Origin: Vespa crabro
Taxonomy: Eukaryota > Arthropoda > Insecta > Hymenoptera > Vespidae
DNA: 64,000 nucleotides
Direction: 5' to 3'
Assembly (NCBI RefSeq): GCF_910589235.1
Contig: NC_060972.1
Coordinates: 4,930,899 to 4,994,898 of the forward strand
Below, in pieces: positions 25,151-39,757 of this stretch. Numbering within the stretch: position 1 is the first letter of the stretch; each line of letters opens with the position of its first letter. The translations under genes were made by a program, and so were the position numbers. Under the pieces are notes generated by a model. The model ran no database searches, had not been told where the DNA came from, and was given only the letters and a program-made list of their open reading frames with translations.

Positions 25151-27535
25151 GCACGAGAAATGTCTCGGAGCTGTCCGGATATCTGTCGATTCAATTAGGG
25201 CCTGTTACTCTCGGTATGAATTAGCGCGACTCAATCGACGTCGTCGTGTCCGTATGCTTCGTCGTCGCGTGGCGATGAGAGATTCGGTAAGACTTGGTTA
25301 GGTGAGGGTGCAAATTTTGTGCGGGTAAACGTAATTGCGAAGGAAAAGAAAGTTACTTCAATAGAACAAAGGCGAGAACGATAGCAATAATATAATAATG
25401 ATTAAAATAATTTAGAGATAATAATATTTGGACAAAGAGGTGGTGTACTGCGCGTGTGAATACTTTTAGGAGATACTTATTTCCTTTTTCACTTCGTTTT
25501 CTTTTTTTTTTCTTTCAAATCTGCATCGAGCCTTTGGACGAGTAGTTTCAGAAGAGAGGAGGATATCTACCTGTAGATAGGTGTATGGTTGTCTGTCGTT
25601 GCCTGTGACCGAGCACGCGAAACTGCGGTAGTTCCACCTCGTTCGAGATGCCGACCGACAGTAGGCCGGCGTTCCATTTGTACCGAATATCGCGCATTGT
25701 GTATCCAACTGCCGGGAGAACAAGAACACAAATATCTTCGCTCTAACATACAATAGTTAAACACATAGGTTTTATGTCGCGTGGGTTCGTAAATCGAAGG
25801 GGTGGCTGGGTGGAATCGAGGACAGGGTTTTAGCGGCTATGTGTGGCCATTGGATCGGGGAGGGCTCGTGAAATTCGAAAGCAAACTCGTTCGGTACACC
25901 CTCACGCGAGCCAAAGAACTTTATGAATTCTTTGTCGACGATATAGAATTCTTTGTCAAGATCATCGGTAGGTATCGTCGAATCGCGTCAGAGTGCTTTC
26001 GATATTAAGAAAATTCCTTGACGACTATCGAGCATTGACGACGACGGTGTACGATCGTTGATCGAACGATGCCCTTTGATATTTCGAATCGATTGGGCAA
26101 AAATTCATTGCGATAATAATTTAAGACCGCTTTCTATGAATATTTATGTAAATTACTTCAGATTCGATCATATTCCATGATAATGAGATATCCGAGCAAA
26201 GATAGAAAAAAAATAAAATGCAAAGTCTGTCATCCCGAAGAGTTTACGATGCAAATCACGGTATCTATTCCTTTTCTCATCTCTCGATGACACAGACGAT
26301 AAAATAACGCGTTATCGCGTTCGTTCGTTCGTCCATACGTCCTTTCTTATTTGAGATGGCAAGGATCGCGTGACCGTTTTACGAGCTTACATCGGAGGAG
26401 CTGCCGAATTCGTCGGGCACTCGTTATCTATTTATGCCCGACTAATACCATTATGTTCGGAGCCATTCGCTTACATATATAGACATACCGAACCGAGAAA
26501 CATTCCTCCATAACTGAATCTTAGGTGATTACGATCGTTACATCGCATTCCAGACACTAAAGTGGCATTCCATCGCGCCGGCAGCCACATTGCACCGCGA
26601 GCATCGCCGTATTAAGCGATTCGTGAATGGAACATACGTTTGAAGATTAGCTGCCTTCGTTCGTGAGAATTCCAAACTATCGAACGGTTAGCCCGGCCTT
26701 TTACATACCAAACCACGAAACGAGTATTATTTATAAAACAGGAAAGAAATGAAGAAAAGAAGACATCTTTGTGTTGTCTTCTGAAAATCTTTTCGATGAA
26801 CGATCGTACTACGTTTTACGGATGCAGGATTAAAATAAATTCGATGAGCTCGTACGCACGTTTCGAGAAATTATTTCCCGATCGAAATCAACGTTTAAGC
26901 GATCATTACCGAAGGTAGTGGTCGAGAAAAGGCTTGGACGGTTGAAGGGAGTGAAAGAGTATAACGTATATATTAAGGCACAGCGATGGCAACTGAATAT
27001 TGCAAGAAGGGATTGCTGCTGCAGCGACATTAGCGCGGAGCATCGAGGACTTTTTGGTGGTGGCGTCAAGTTTGCGCTTAAGAAGATAAGTAGAGAGTGT
27101 GTGTATATATATATTTAAAGTAGAGATATGGAGAAGCGGAGGAAGAAAAGCTCTCGCTAGCTCTAATACTATTCCCTTTTGCACTCTATGTGTCATGCGG
27201 TAGCGGTGCGGAAGATAGCCAGACTCAACAAACGTACCAACGAGAAACGCCATTCTGTGCTTTGCTTTCGTGTAGCGTGCATCGTGCTTCGTGCTTCGTG
27301 CTTACCAAAATTACTTTCCCTTAAACTTTTTCAATAATTCTCGAGAATGAACACAGTTTTCTATTAGAGAGATTTCGCGATTACAAATCTTTAATTATTC
27401 TTACTTTTCAAACGACTCGAAAATTTTTACTAATAATAATAGTAACTTATATCTTTTTGGAATGAAAAGAGTATGTTTTTGTTAGAAGGAAAAAAGAAAA
27501 ATGATGAAAGGAAGACGAAATATAAAAATCGTTTT

Positions 27536-27605
<70 letters not shown>

Positions 27606-30441
27606 CGCATGCGGCATTGATACGTTAATTAATTTGGCCCTGGATCCAGTAGGGATTGAAAGATACTCATGCCATCTAATATTCGCTTCTACTATGATCA
27701 TAGAAAAAAAGAGAGATAAACGGAGAGAGTAAAATATATGTATAGTATGAGTAAATATAGATATACGTATTACATAACGTTAAAACTTGTTATCGCTATC
27801 GAGTCATGCAGAAAGTGTCTCTTCTGGTATAAGATATAAACAAGGAGAGAAGAAGAAGTATAAGAAATAAAAGAATAAAAAAAGAAAAAAAAGGAAAACA
27901 GAAACGAAAACAAAAGGAAGGAACGAATGTTGAAAAACGAAGATATATCGTAAACGAAGGTCATCAGAGAGGCATACCGAAAGACACGTCGTAGTAACGA
28001 AGAGACCGTGGTGGTTAACGCACGTCGTCCTTTCGTTCGTTCGTTCGTTCGTTCGTTCGTCCGTTCGTCCGTTCGTTCGTTCGTTCGTTCGTTCGTTCGT
28101 TCGTTCGTTCGTTCGTTCGTTCGTTTATCGTTTTCATGCGCTGGGCTAGATGCACAATGCGTTTTAATTCGGTCGGACCTTATTCGACAGCTTTAGTCGT
28201 TTCTGGATCAGCCTCCTTCGGGGCTGGCCGTCGTCGGCCGTGCTACGTCCCCGGACACGAGGCTCAGTGCTATATGTCGGAGGCCTTTTGAGGGGTTTGA
28301 TAAGTGATGGTAGTGAATATATAGTGGCGGTGATGGTGTTCAAAAATACAGCACACGCTTTCTAGGTTCTCGATCGCAAGATCGGATCTGGTGAGGTCAC
28401 CGTTCATTTTCATATATATATGTATACATATATATATATGTACAAGACATTTGTAATCGTGCGCGTGCGTCGTGGTTTTTCTGTCTAGCTCGTAGCGTGA
28501 TTTCTCATTTCGTTAGAAGGCATAACAGATCGAAATACGATCGGGTAGATAAGAGTAGCTATTACGCGTTTCGTTTATCGGAAACGATCGAGAAATCACA
28601 CGTTTGCTAAAAAAAACCCATGTGACAATTCAGTGATATAGCTTGGTCAAGTGGAGACCCTTCGGAGGATGCTCGTAGATGCGTTCACAAATTACATACG
28701 CTCGGTGCTTAAAAGTCAAGAATTGAACGAAAAATAATAATGACAATAAAAAAAAAAAATATATATATATATATACGTATTAAAGAGAACACACATGTGC
28801 GTTGCACGGACATGTGCGTTACAAGACGTCGAATTAGCAAGATTTTCGCTCTTAATATCGTACAATGAGTCGCGTCGTTGAGGGAATTTCGGCTGTTCGT
28901 CTTGGAACGGACATCGTTTTTCTCATCGTTGCTTAAAAATAATCTTCACCATTCAGGGATATTTTTATCTTATCTTATATTATAGGAAAATACGTGCAAA
29001 AAGAATCGTACGGATATCGTAGCTTACTGCAAATTGCACGTTCGTTCGCATTTTCGAGAGTGCTTTCGAAAAGTCTAACGACTTTAGGAAGGAACGATTA
29101 ATGTCGATGCCTGACGATAAAAACGATAAGGGGGATAATGTTGCCTTTCGACGAATCAGAAGCAATTAAGGAGACGGAAAGATACTCCGAGGGTCTATTT
29201 CATACTTTTGATGAAACTAATCGACGAACTTGACCGAGTTAACTTTTCGATGTCTCGACTTTTGCGAATCTCGCAGGATATGGACGCCTTTTTCTTTTAT
29301 TTCTTCTTCTAAAGAAAGGCGGTAGGTATAAACGAAACTTTTTCCATAGTTTCGCCCGTGGATGCTTTTTTAGCGTCGTCGAGTTAGTCGATCTCACATA
29401 ACGAAAGGTGCCAGATGCATTTCACGACTTTTCACTTTTCTCTCTCTCTCTCTCACGTCCAAAAATTTGATAGAAATTGGAAAAGAGATATCTATTTAAC
29501 GCGTCGGGCCGTCCATTACGAACTAGTTTCCATTTATCGTTACCATTATTACCTGCTTATTTGCCGACCGCCAGGAGCGTTCGGCAATGAATTGAAATAA
29601 TTCACTCGGTGGTTTGTTAGCTATATGCCGACGCACGCAATATAGCGTATCGCAAGGAACCGAATAATTCGCCGACTAATTAGACGATAAATAATTAGCG
29701 GAGTATCTCGCAAGCCAAGTTACGAATAGTAACCGCTCATTTGCTTTAGAATGACATTAATTATTCCTTTTCGGTTTACGCGTCGGTTCTCGTTTACTCG
29801 TTCGTCCGCGAGTGTCTCGGAAATAGGGCCGTGTATTATAAATAAATCTGTTGAGAATATTTGGAATATTTTTCTCTTTCGGCTCCGACTATCTTATTCG
29901 CGTGCAATTTGTAGTCGCAAATCGTAAGTCGGTACGAGACTTAGACACGGGAATAGACATGGGATAATCGATGGAATGGAGCTCGAAATGTTGAAAATCT
30001 CATTGACGTTTCGTATGGGTACATAGGTACGCGTCCATTTTGACGTAGCGTCGTTCCCTCACGACGTGCTATTTCGCGCGTCTCGCTCGATCGCAAAATC
30101 GGACGTTTCTTCTTCTTATTTTCCTTTCTTTCGTATCTCTCGTTCTTCTCGAGTCGAAAGTTGCTCCGAATTTTTATTTACGAAATAGATCCATTTATCC
30201 CAAATTCTGTTCCCATCGACTCGACGATAGATCATCATGTACCGTACGATCATTGTACCTATGTTAAGAAGAAGAAACGGAAAAGAAAATAAAAAGAAAG
30301 TAAGAGAGCGATTGAGTGAGCGAGTGAGTCCTAACGGGTGATGGAGACAGAGAGGAGAGCCTGCGACTCTCCTTTCTTCATGTCGGGCTGACCGATCGTG
30401 TTCGGTGAGCGTGTGTAGTGGCGCGTGACGGACAGATAGAT

Positions 30442-30501
<60 letters not shown>

Positions 30502-33007
30502 CGGTTAGATGGGTGGACAGATATAGAATGATATAGGTGGTGGAAAAGGTTGGAAGTATATTTCTTCGAGGAAAAGAGAAGAAAATAGAAGGATGACGGT
30601 TCGTCGTCACATGGTGCATGATCAGATTAGACGGGATATTACATAATATGATAATTATCGTCGTGTGACCGTGTACAAGTGAAAAGACAACATGTCGTTG
30701 TTCTTATATGTATCTATGTATACTGGCGCGAAGGTGAAGCAGGTCATTCGAGTTCGTCTAACAAGGAACATCTTTGAGACGTTCGCTTACGATTTTGACG
30801 ATACTTCGTAAGATTAAAGAACGAACGAGGATATAAGTAGGGAAGATATAAGAAATGTTGAAAAATATCATTCAACGATATTTTATGTTTCAAAAAAACA
30901 TTGTCGTATCCGAATTCATTATTGGCTCGTAATATTACGATTTACGTTTGTCCATTTTGTAATAATTGCCAGTAAAATATAGGTGTATAAACCTACCACG
31001 TATTTGCTTGCTTTTTGATCCTGTCAAGCTTCGTCATAGTCGTAGATGAACACCTCGCGGATGTTTCTTGTAAGAGAAAAATGGAATCTTTAAAAGATTC
31101 GAACTCTTCGATCGTCGACAATCGTCTTCCATTCGAATTATTCCAGAGTACGAAATAAATTGTATATTTGGCGAAACGATCGTTAAGAAGAAATAACCGA
31201 GAGAAAAAAGAGAAAGGTCGATATGGAAGTCGAGTATCGTTCTCGAAAGTATCGCCGTCGAGGTGCGCGTCCTATCGAGGTCCTGCGTGTGAAGAGCATA
31301 ATCGTGATTAGATCTTGACGCGAGGAAGAGCTCGTCGAGTGGATCTCTTCTCGTTTAGTAATCGCACGGGTGTTCGTATATTGCTCGCCTGTGCATACTT
31401 ACAGCTCTCGATCTCGATATGACAGAGTTGACGATCCATCGGGAAGTATTGTAAGTTCATTGGACACGATGCCGTAATCGTTAAGCTGTAACAGATTACG
31501 TTTTTATGGGTAAATGATAAAAAGAAAAGAAAAAAGAAAAAAAAAAAAATAACATTCTTAGAAAAACTTTAGACAATTTTTGATCGATAGTGGATAATAG
31601 CTATTCGCTAAGGAAGGCGAAGGCTCGAAGAACGGGAATGCAAAAAGTAAGGTAATTGTAATGCCTGACCGAGTTAGATATGCACGGCTCGTTTGAATAT
31701 AGGTGATGCCGTTAATATCGAAGGACTCTTGGGTGCTCGAAAGATTAGAGCGAATCTAGATACGGTGAAACGATAGCAAGGATAGAGAATACAGGTGGGG
31801 TACAACGGGACAGGGAACAAATTTGTCGTGCCTGGCACAATTGCTCCCCAAAGTGCGACAGGCCATCTCGAACGGACGATAGGAAGAGAGAGGAGCGTGA
31901 GCGCGTGCATTTGGAAGGCTCAAGGGAGTTTAGGAATCTCGTGGTGCCTGGAGGCACACCCTATGATAGTTGGCCCCTATCCCACGACGATGGAGGCTTA
32001 ACAGGGCCGATGGAAATGATTCGATCGAATTAATCGAAGACGAGAAATCGAGTCGAGAAAGAAATCATCGTTCTTCCATTCCTTATGATTACGGATAGAC
32101 AGGAATTCTTCCTTTCCTTCTATCTCTTTTATCGCGTCATTATTGTCGATTAAGATTTCATTGATTTCACGCGATTTCGTATATTTCTGCGAAAGAATTT
32201 TCACGATCTAAGGAAAACTCAGGTTATAGATTCCGCACGTTTGTTGTTCACTTTTCCATAATTCTCTTACATTTCGTACTTAAAGTTGGCAGATTCTTCG
32301 AATATCATCGTATGCTCCGGGTACTCACCGTATGCTACGTGTGATGCTCCCGGAATGGTGAATACGAATGAACTCGTTGCTGGTGGTAGCGATGTGAAAG
32401 TAGGACTGCTTCTCGTTCACGAAGAACGTATCCGGTACCCAGATGTTCTTGATGAACTCAGAACCGACGCTGAGCGTCTCGACGCCTTTTTGTTGCGTGA
32501 AGGCGAGTCGTGGATCCGTCCAGAATTGTCGAAAGTAAAAATCCAACGTAAAGTCCTGACGATAGACACGAAATACTCGTTAATAAAAAAGTCACTTGTT
32601 GGTTCGTCTGAGCGCTGAAGGAACGAGAATTTCATCGAAGATGATAGATATTTTCAATTAAGATATTTCCTTCGAATACACGCGAGTTCATCGTAAAAAA
32701 AAAAAAAAAAAAAACAGGATATATCCATTGAATGGTATTTAATAGAAAATTTCATCGATTTTTCTTGCTAATGAATTCTTCTCTTCGGTTCTCTCGTTCC
32801 TCGAGCGCTATAGTATCCTCTATTACACGGGAAAGCATAAAGGAAATTCTCAGCGTCTTTACGAGAGAGTATTTTTCGATCGTGAAATGCGGGGCTGGGA
32901 AGAACTGGACGAAGATCAAAGCGCCGATCGAGGAAGCCGACGACGACTCCGTTGAAGTCGTCGGCTTCCTTCATTTCTCTTTCTCTCTCTCTCTCTCTCT
33001 CAATCTC

Positions 33008-33058
<51 letters not shown>

Positions 33059-33825
33059 CTATTTTTCTTTTAAAGGCTGGTGTGAACGTTCTGTTGGATG
33101 GTGTCGTTTTAACGTGGATGGGGTAAACGAAATATGTAGCGACGCAATGCGAAAAAGATACGAACGGCTGATAGAATGGAAGAGGAAATGCAGAACCGAG
33201 ATCATAGACGTCGACAGGTAGCTCAAATTCTTATCGCACCTTATATCGTTCTCTTTATCGTTCTCTTTATATCGTTCCCTTACATCGTTTCATAGATTTG
33301 TCTCCATACCTTCCTTCCTTCCTTCGTTTTTATTCACTCGCTTGATATCTCTCAAGAAAGTCTAGTACTCTACACGTGTGATCACAGTGCAACTCGAGAC
33401 GAGATTAATTCGATGGGAGTATCGTTATAAACTTCTCGAGCGTTGATTTTACGAGAGTTCGTTTATCAAACTTCATATCGGTAGTGTCTCATTTATATTG
33501 CAAGAAATTAGAAACAATTATGACAACGCGACGAACTTTTCGTGAAGAAGGAAAAAGGATCAAATTTGTCTTTATCGTGGAATTATTTTTCACGTAATAT
33601 CGCAACTCGATGAACGAGCGTTCTTTCGAAAGACAATCAACAAGAGATTTTCCGTACGTTCGAGATTCCTGTCGACGTCGACGCTCTCCAGGACGAGTGT
33701 TTCGCGACGCGAAAATAATTCGTTTCTACATAAGAGGTAGTATACTATACTCGTATAGGTACGTAAGTAGAGACGCGAAAGGAACGAGTTGCAGGAACGT
33801 GTGTCATATATAGGTTGTACTACAA

Positions 33826-33861
<36 letters not shown>

Positions 33862-36314
33862 GTATGTATATGTCTCTATGCACTACTATATGGTACATTT
33901 AAAGAATACATAGAGAGAGCATTTCGATAAACCAACACGTGCAGAGAAACATGCTACGGGACGTTTTACATACTGCATGCATCGCGCGTGTGTATCTATG
34001 TATATATTAGATGTGTATATAGATATAAAAGGTATATCCATCTCATAGAGATTTATATGTACGAATTATTTAAACTGCTTCCACGCGTACTCACAGTCAG
34101 ACGACGGCCTTGCCTTTTCGTACACACCGGTGATCGATATAGCGAAGGTGAGAAAAGTGTTTTGCGTTCGATCGTCGATAACCATAGATAACCGTATGTA
34201 TTTGTGATTCGCCAGACGTAATTTCAATACGTAAAACGATTAGGTATAAATAGGGTGGATAACTAGGAACGGATACGAATTTCACGAATACGAATAGAAG
34301 CACTAAATTTTATCGATATCGCGTTATCGTTTAGAAAAAATATTTTTCTCTGTCGATCGATCTTGGCTTAGCTATTTCCAACAAAATATCGAAAGGTTTT
34401 ATGCGCCTACGAAGGTACAGCAGTCACGCGAGAATACGTACTCGTATCAGCGTGTACGCCTTGAAATTCAGCGTTTATGCGGAATAAGCGTCGATAAATA
34501 GGACCGCTTCGACGGAATCCCAAATGCGAATCCATCGAATATATGTATATGGGGTACATTTGCTCGCGATGCGAATACACAACGGGTGTGCACAAAAGAC
34601 GAGATGACTAATGCGTTTAACATTCGCCGAAGAATCTCGTCGGTTTCTTTAGTTTTCAACATCGTATGATAATGATTCGATTGCCGAGTTGATTTCCTTT
34701 TTTAATTTAAATCGATATTTCTTATCGCTCTCGATCGAGGGCCAATAAATAAGCCCGCTTGGTATTACGCACAAGGATTTCCCGTCGAGAATCGTCTATT
34801 GCTGTTCCCACGTGAAGAATCGTCTATTGCGTGTTCCCACGGATCGTCCTCTAACGACGCGCGAGCGTTGAAGCGCACGATGTATTTATCGGACTTTGGC
34901 TAACTTTGAAAGCTCGGCCAAATTTTGCCGATATATTTTGCCCAGTTAACATCGGGTAAAAGCGTATCTCGCAGTAAAATTTGGAGATATACGTCCGAAC
35001 TTTTGGCAGTTTCGCGCACTACGTAGGCGGCAAAGGAATTAACCAAGTTTTCGAAGCCGTTACAGATGCGTAACTTACGTCGTCTTTCACGGAAGTACTA
35101 AGGACTTGATTCGTGTTTCGTTAAGATCATTTTAAACTAAGGAGACTTTTTTTACCGATAAGTAATTGAGTAACGAGCGTAGAAACGACTTTGTTGTCAA
35201 CTATCAAATATTTAATAAGTTAATTAATAACGTTACATCCAGTTGACTGGTATAATTATATATTTGTATAATAGATCAATTCTCTAGATAGTCAAAGTGT
35301 CGACGAACACGAAAGTGGAAGGCATCGATGGCTCTTGGATTAGCAACATAAGCATCGTCGTCGTCGTCATCGTCGTCGTTGTCGTCGTTGACGTCGTAAG
35401 TTACTTGTTCGTTCCGTTTGGCGTTACTCCAGGCGCACTGCAGGCCATGCGATGACGCGCTACGCTCGTGTATCGCATTATGCTTTACGATAATTGCAAA
35501 GCTGCGTCCTCTCGACGTTTTAGTCGATATCCTTTTCTCTTTACCGAAGAAACTTGGAAAAAGTCCGCGAAGTTGGAAACGCTCCTTCCACGTTATATCT
35601 TCGAGAGTTCATGCTTGTCCGTGAAACGACACGAAACGTAATTAATGACCGGCGAAAGCGGTAAATCTTTCCTCGAGCTATTCCTTTTGTTCTTACTCGG
35701 TTGCACATTGTTATGTACTTTTATCGAATCGACGATACAAACGCTTTTATCCTAACTCGTATTTATTAACGTGGATCTGCGCATCTTGCGTCGAATTCAT
35801 TTCGAGACGATACAAAGTCTTAACTTGCAACTCTGTGGATATACCGGATTCATCGTACTCATTGATAACATGGATTTATTCGAATAAATTTCGTAGAGCA
35901 AAGAATGGAGGTATAAGATAAGGAACGAAAAATAAAAAAACTTTCATGATACACGGGAAATCTCGAAGAGACGTTCGGTCTGAACGGTTATCGAGATCGT
36001 TTAAAAGGAAGGGCACAGATTTTCGAGGAAGTCCGTTCTGACGGTGGAACGCGGGGATGGCGCACGCAATCTTTCGATGAAATAAAAAAAAAAAAAACTT
36101 GAGAAATAAAAGAAGAAGCTGCACAAAAGCGTATATCAAGCGAAAGCTTGAAAGCGATCGAAAAAATCGACGTTACAAGGCGTACTTGAGGTTGAATCGA
36201 AGTATCGAAGATCGAGGAGATCGCATCTCAAGTGGAAGATAAGATCTCATTCGTTCTTATTATCTCGTGATCATGCCTCTCGTACCTTTATATTCGTCTT
36301 ATTCGCACGACAAA

Positions 36315-36368
<54 letters not shown>

Positions 36369-36369
36369 C

Positions 36370-36401
<32 letters not shown>

Positions 36402-36737
36402 ATACACACACAAACACGCGCACATATATATATGTACACACGTATTATAAAATGGTGATATAAAATACATACATACACACATAGACGCGCGCGCGTACAT
36501 GTACGGCATGACGCAACTTATTTTTATATGAATAGGTATATAGCGACCAGAAGCGCACTGCACACACTGACAATGATACAGCTCATATAATTGGTGTTAT
36601 ATATTGATATTGAATAATACTTAATGTCATATAATGATAGACATACATGTATATATTTATATATATACCGAGGAATATATACATATATATTCTTTTGAAA
36701 TTTAAAATGTAAAACTATATGCATATATTTTAATGTC

Positions 36738-36776
<39 letters not shown>

Positions 36777-38251
36777 CATATATATGCACAATATGCACGT
36801 CTATCCGTATGTATAGTTCTCGATTGTGGTCGATGGAGCTATACACACAAACTTTTGATTTTGTCTTTTCTCTTTTCTTTTTTGTTCTTGTTCTTTTTTT
36901 CTTTTCTTCCTTTTTCTTCTTTATCTTTTATCATGTGCGATCGTCGGCTGGGCCAAGGGAACGGTAGGAAAAAGTATATTCTCTCTTTCTCTTTCTTTCT
37001 CTCCAGCATGCGAACGAGTACACGATTATCCGTCGCTTTTCTCGATTGTTATTCGAAGAATCACCCCGAAAAGGATAGACAGACGATGCACGATCAAGGA
37101 GGAAGCGGAGATCGTAAAGGGGCATTATACTTCGCGGCCATTGTTCGCGTTCAGGATGATTCTCGATATCGAGAAAGGTTTGGAAGAGCGAGAAAGCGGA
37201 AGACGATGCTTAAGAGAATCCTCGTCCCTTCTCCCTTCGTTGTTGCTATTGGATACGACGATGCTCGGAGAGAAAGAGCGAACGAGATAGGAAGAAGACA
37301 GGGAAAGAGGGCTTGGAATTTTTCGATGGGATGATCTTGTATGCTGTGGACCTTACGTAGGTTCACGGAGTATAAGAGAGAAGAAGGGTATAATATAGGG
37401 ACGGAGAGAGCGAGAGGATACGATAAATGTAGGTATATATATACATAGGAGAACGTATCGGAGGGTCGCCAGCGGGTGTAAAAAATCGCGAGTCACGTCC
37501 CAGGTGACAGTGTCGACTTGATTTGGTTTCCGCACAGGGCTCAACACCTGGGGTCCAGCCTCTTACATTCAGCTCCAAACTCCTACTCCCTGGATCACAT
37601 TTTTCTTTTCTTTTTTTTTTTTTTTTCTTTTTTTTTTCTAATAAACGAGGCCAGCCTTCGATAAACGCATACCGCTAGAGCGTAAACTTTGAGTTTCGCT
37701 CGGAGTTTTGTCAAACCTAAACTTTGTCATTTTAAACTTTCGAAAAGTCTTTCATTTGCCTCGATCATCGCTTCCTTTCCTTTTCTCCCTCTTCTATTTT
37801 CTTTCTTTAAAGGAAACTTATTTTTCCTTAGACACATATATAAGATCGCTCGATAATAAGATAATCGATAATACCGATCTTTAATTAATTCGCGTCGAGC
37901 AATAACCGTACACTCTGTTAGGTCGAACCTTGTATTCCGACACATACTCGAGCTTACACGTGTACGTATCCTTCTTTTCTTTTTGTTTATTTTTCTTTTT
38001 TTTTTCTACGCGTCTTCGATGTCGATCGAAGTAGAAAAGATACGAGTCACGGCGGATCCAGTTCAGTGCTTGTTTGAATCTGAGTGTAGACACCGGAACG
38101 ATTACTTTCGAATTTCTACTGCAGGAGTTATTAAATAACACGTAGTATAGAACGCCGTAATCGTTTACACGCTATAACGATGTATCATCCTTAGAGAATA
38201 ACTTTTGCCATCGGGAACGAGTACGTATATATTGTATAATAAATATTACGG

Positions 38252-38294
<43 letters not shown>

Positions 38295-39134
38295 TCCGTA
38301 ATATTTATTATATATGATATTATATATATATATATATAACATCATGTATACGTATACACACACGTACGCGCTTATACATACACGCCTCGGTAAACGGATG
38401 CGTACTAATATACACATAATTATCTCTTTATTTATTTATTTACTCGTTTATACGTGTGTGAATATCGTACGTGACGATAGATACGCGTGGCGCGCACGTA
38501 CACATGTACGTGTATACACGTACGTACGCGATGATATCGTTGTATATACGTGCGCGATTTAATTACACGCGTATATATGCGTGCTGTAACGTATGTGCGG
38601 CCTGCGGTGCTCGATAATTCGATACTACAAAGACTATTACCATATTAAACTTGAAATAATTTCTTATTGTTGATAGGGCCGTCTTTTCTTTCTATTTTTT
38701 TTTTGTTCCTTCATTTTGATTATTTTCCTCTCAATCAATTTGATACGTAAACTCACGTCTCTCGCGGATTTAGAGTCGAAAAACAAAGATAATAGCCAAG
38801 GAGCAAACAGAAGCATCATTCTGTAAGGTTCAACGAGTTATCATGGCCGCTAAATCGAGCACCGCGGGTGGGGCCATGCAACAAGAACATCGCAAATCGA
38901 ATCAAACGAGTCAACCATAAACCATAAACGAAGTGGACAAGAATATATCTTGCGAAGACTGTGGAACGTAGCAAGGTTCCCTTGTAACAGTTCAGCCAAC
39001 CAAACAGCTGTGACGAGCTATAAAAACGTAGGTTAGTAGGCGATTCGTGTGTGTATAATGCGAATGTATGTAAATGGAAGACCTGCTGGTGGTTGTTTCT
39101 TGGGTTTGTGAGTATTTTCGTGTGTATATATGTG

Positions 39135-39179
<45 letters not shown>

Positions 39180-39621
39180 TTCCCTCTCTCTCTCTCCCCT
39201 CTATTTCTTCCTCGCGTGTATCTATGTCTTCTATATATCTGTACTTGTGCATACTTATTTAAAGTGTAACTCCGTGTATACGCGTGTGTATGTTACATGC
39301 TCAAACGCGTACATATCAAACACCCTTCGTTCGTAACGCTTACATGCCTCGATCAAACCCTTTTTGTCTATAGCTACGCGAAATCTAATCTGGTTTCGAC
39401 CATCTTCAAAACCTTTTATTCTTCGAATCTAGGAGAATCATTGCACGAATCATTTATTTTTTCTTTATTCAAACGAAAACCCAACTTTTGTAGCTATTTA
39501 TATTTCAAATGATAGTCGTAGAAGAGTTAGCGAAATCGCGAGTTGTTCGATGTCGAAAGTAGTAAGTAGAATAATTATATCTACGTTCTTTTTCTCTATT
39601 TTTCTCTGATTCTCTGAGTTC

Positions 39622-39669
<48 letters not shown>

Positions 39670-39708
39670 AGCTTACTCTTTCGAGAAAACATCTATGCGG
39701 GTCTTATC

Positions 39709-39757
<49 letters not shown>

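Larger units (their letters stand above)
25709..31402 (-). other. Rdl: Rdl intron between exons 5 and 6
   Basis: 5.7 kb. It holds (CT)n at 27539-27605, (TTCG)n at 28030-28124, a GC-richer block at 28195-28300 and (GATA)n at 30438-30500. Open frames in it are short or repeat-derived. No exon is supported. Confidence 0.6.

Noticed and set aside
25802..26008. Protein-like plus-strand frame antisense to Rdl, near exon 6
   Set aside because: It lacks an ATG start, has no matching splice partner, and is only 68 codons long. Chance openness in balanced sequence explains it.
28008..28196. Open frame with repeated Ser-Phe-Val-Arg
   Set aside because: It is a translation of the (TTCG)n array.
31795..32001. 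Possible exon between Rdl exons 4 and 5
   Set aside because: Exons 4 and 5 join in phase to give the known RDL sequence with nothing missing, and this block is open on the opposite strand only.
36768..37334. 188-codon plus-strand frame in the intron between Rdl exons 3 and 4
   Set aside because: It starts in a (TA)n repeat, continues through poly-T sequence, and then ordinary intron. No family resemblance.
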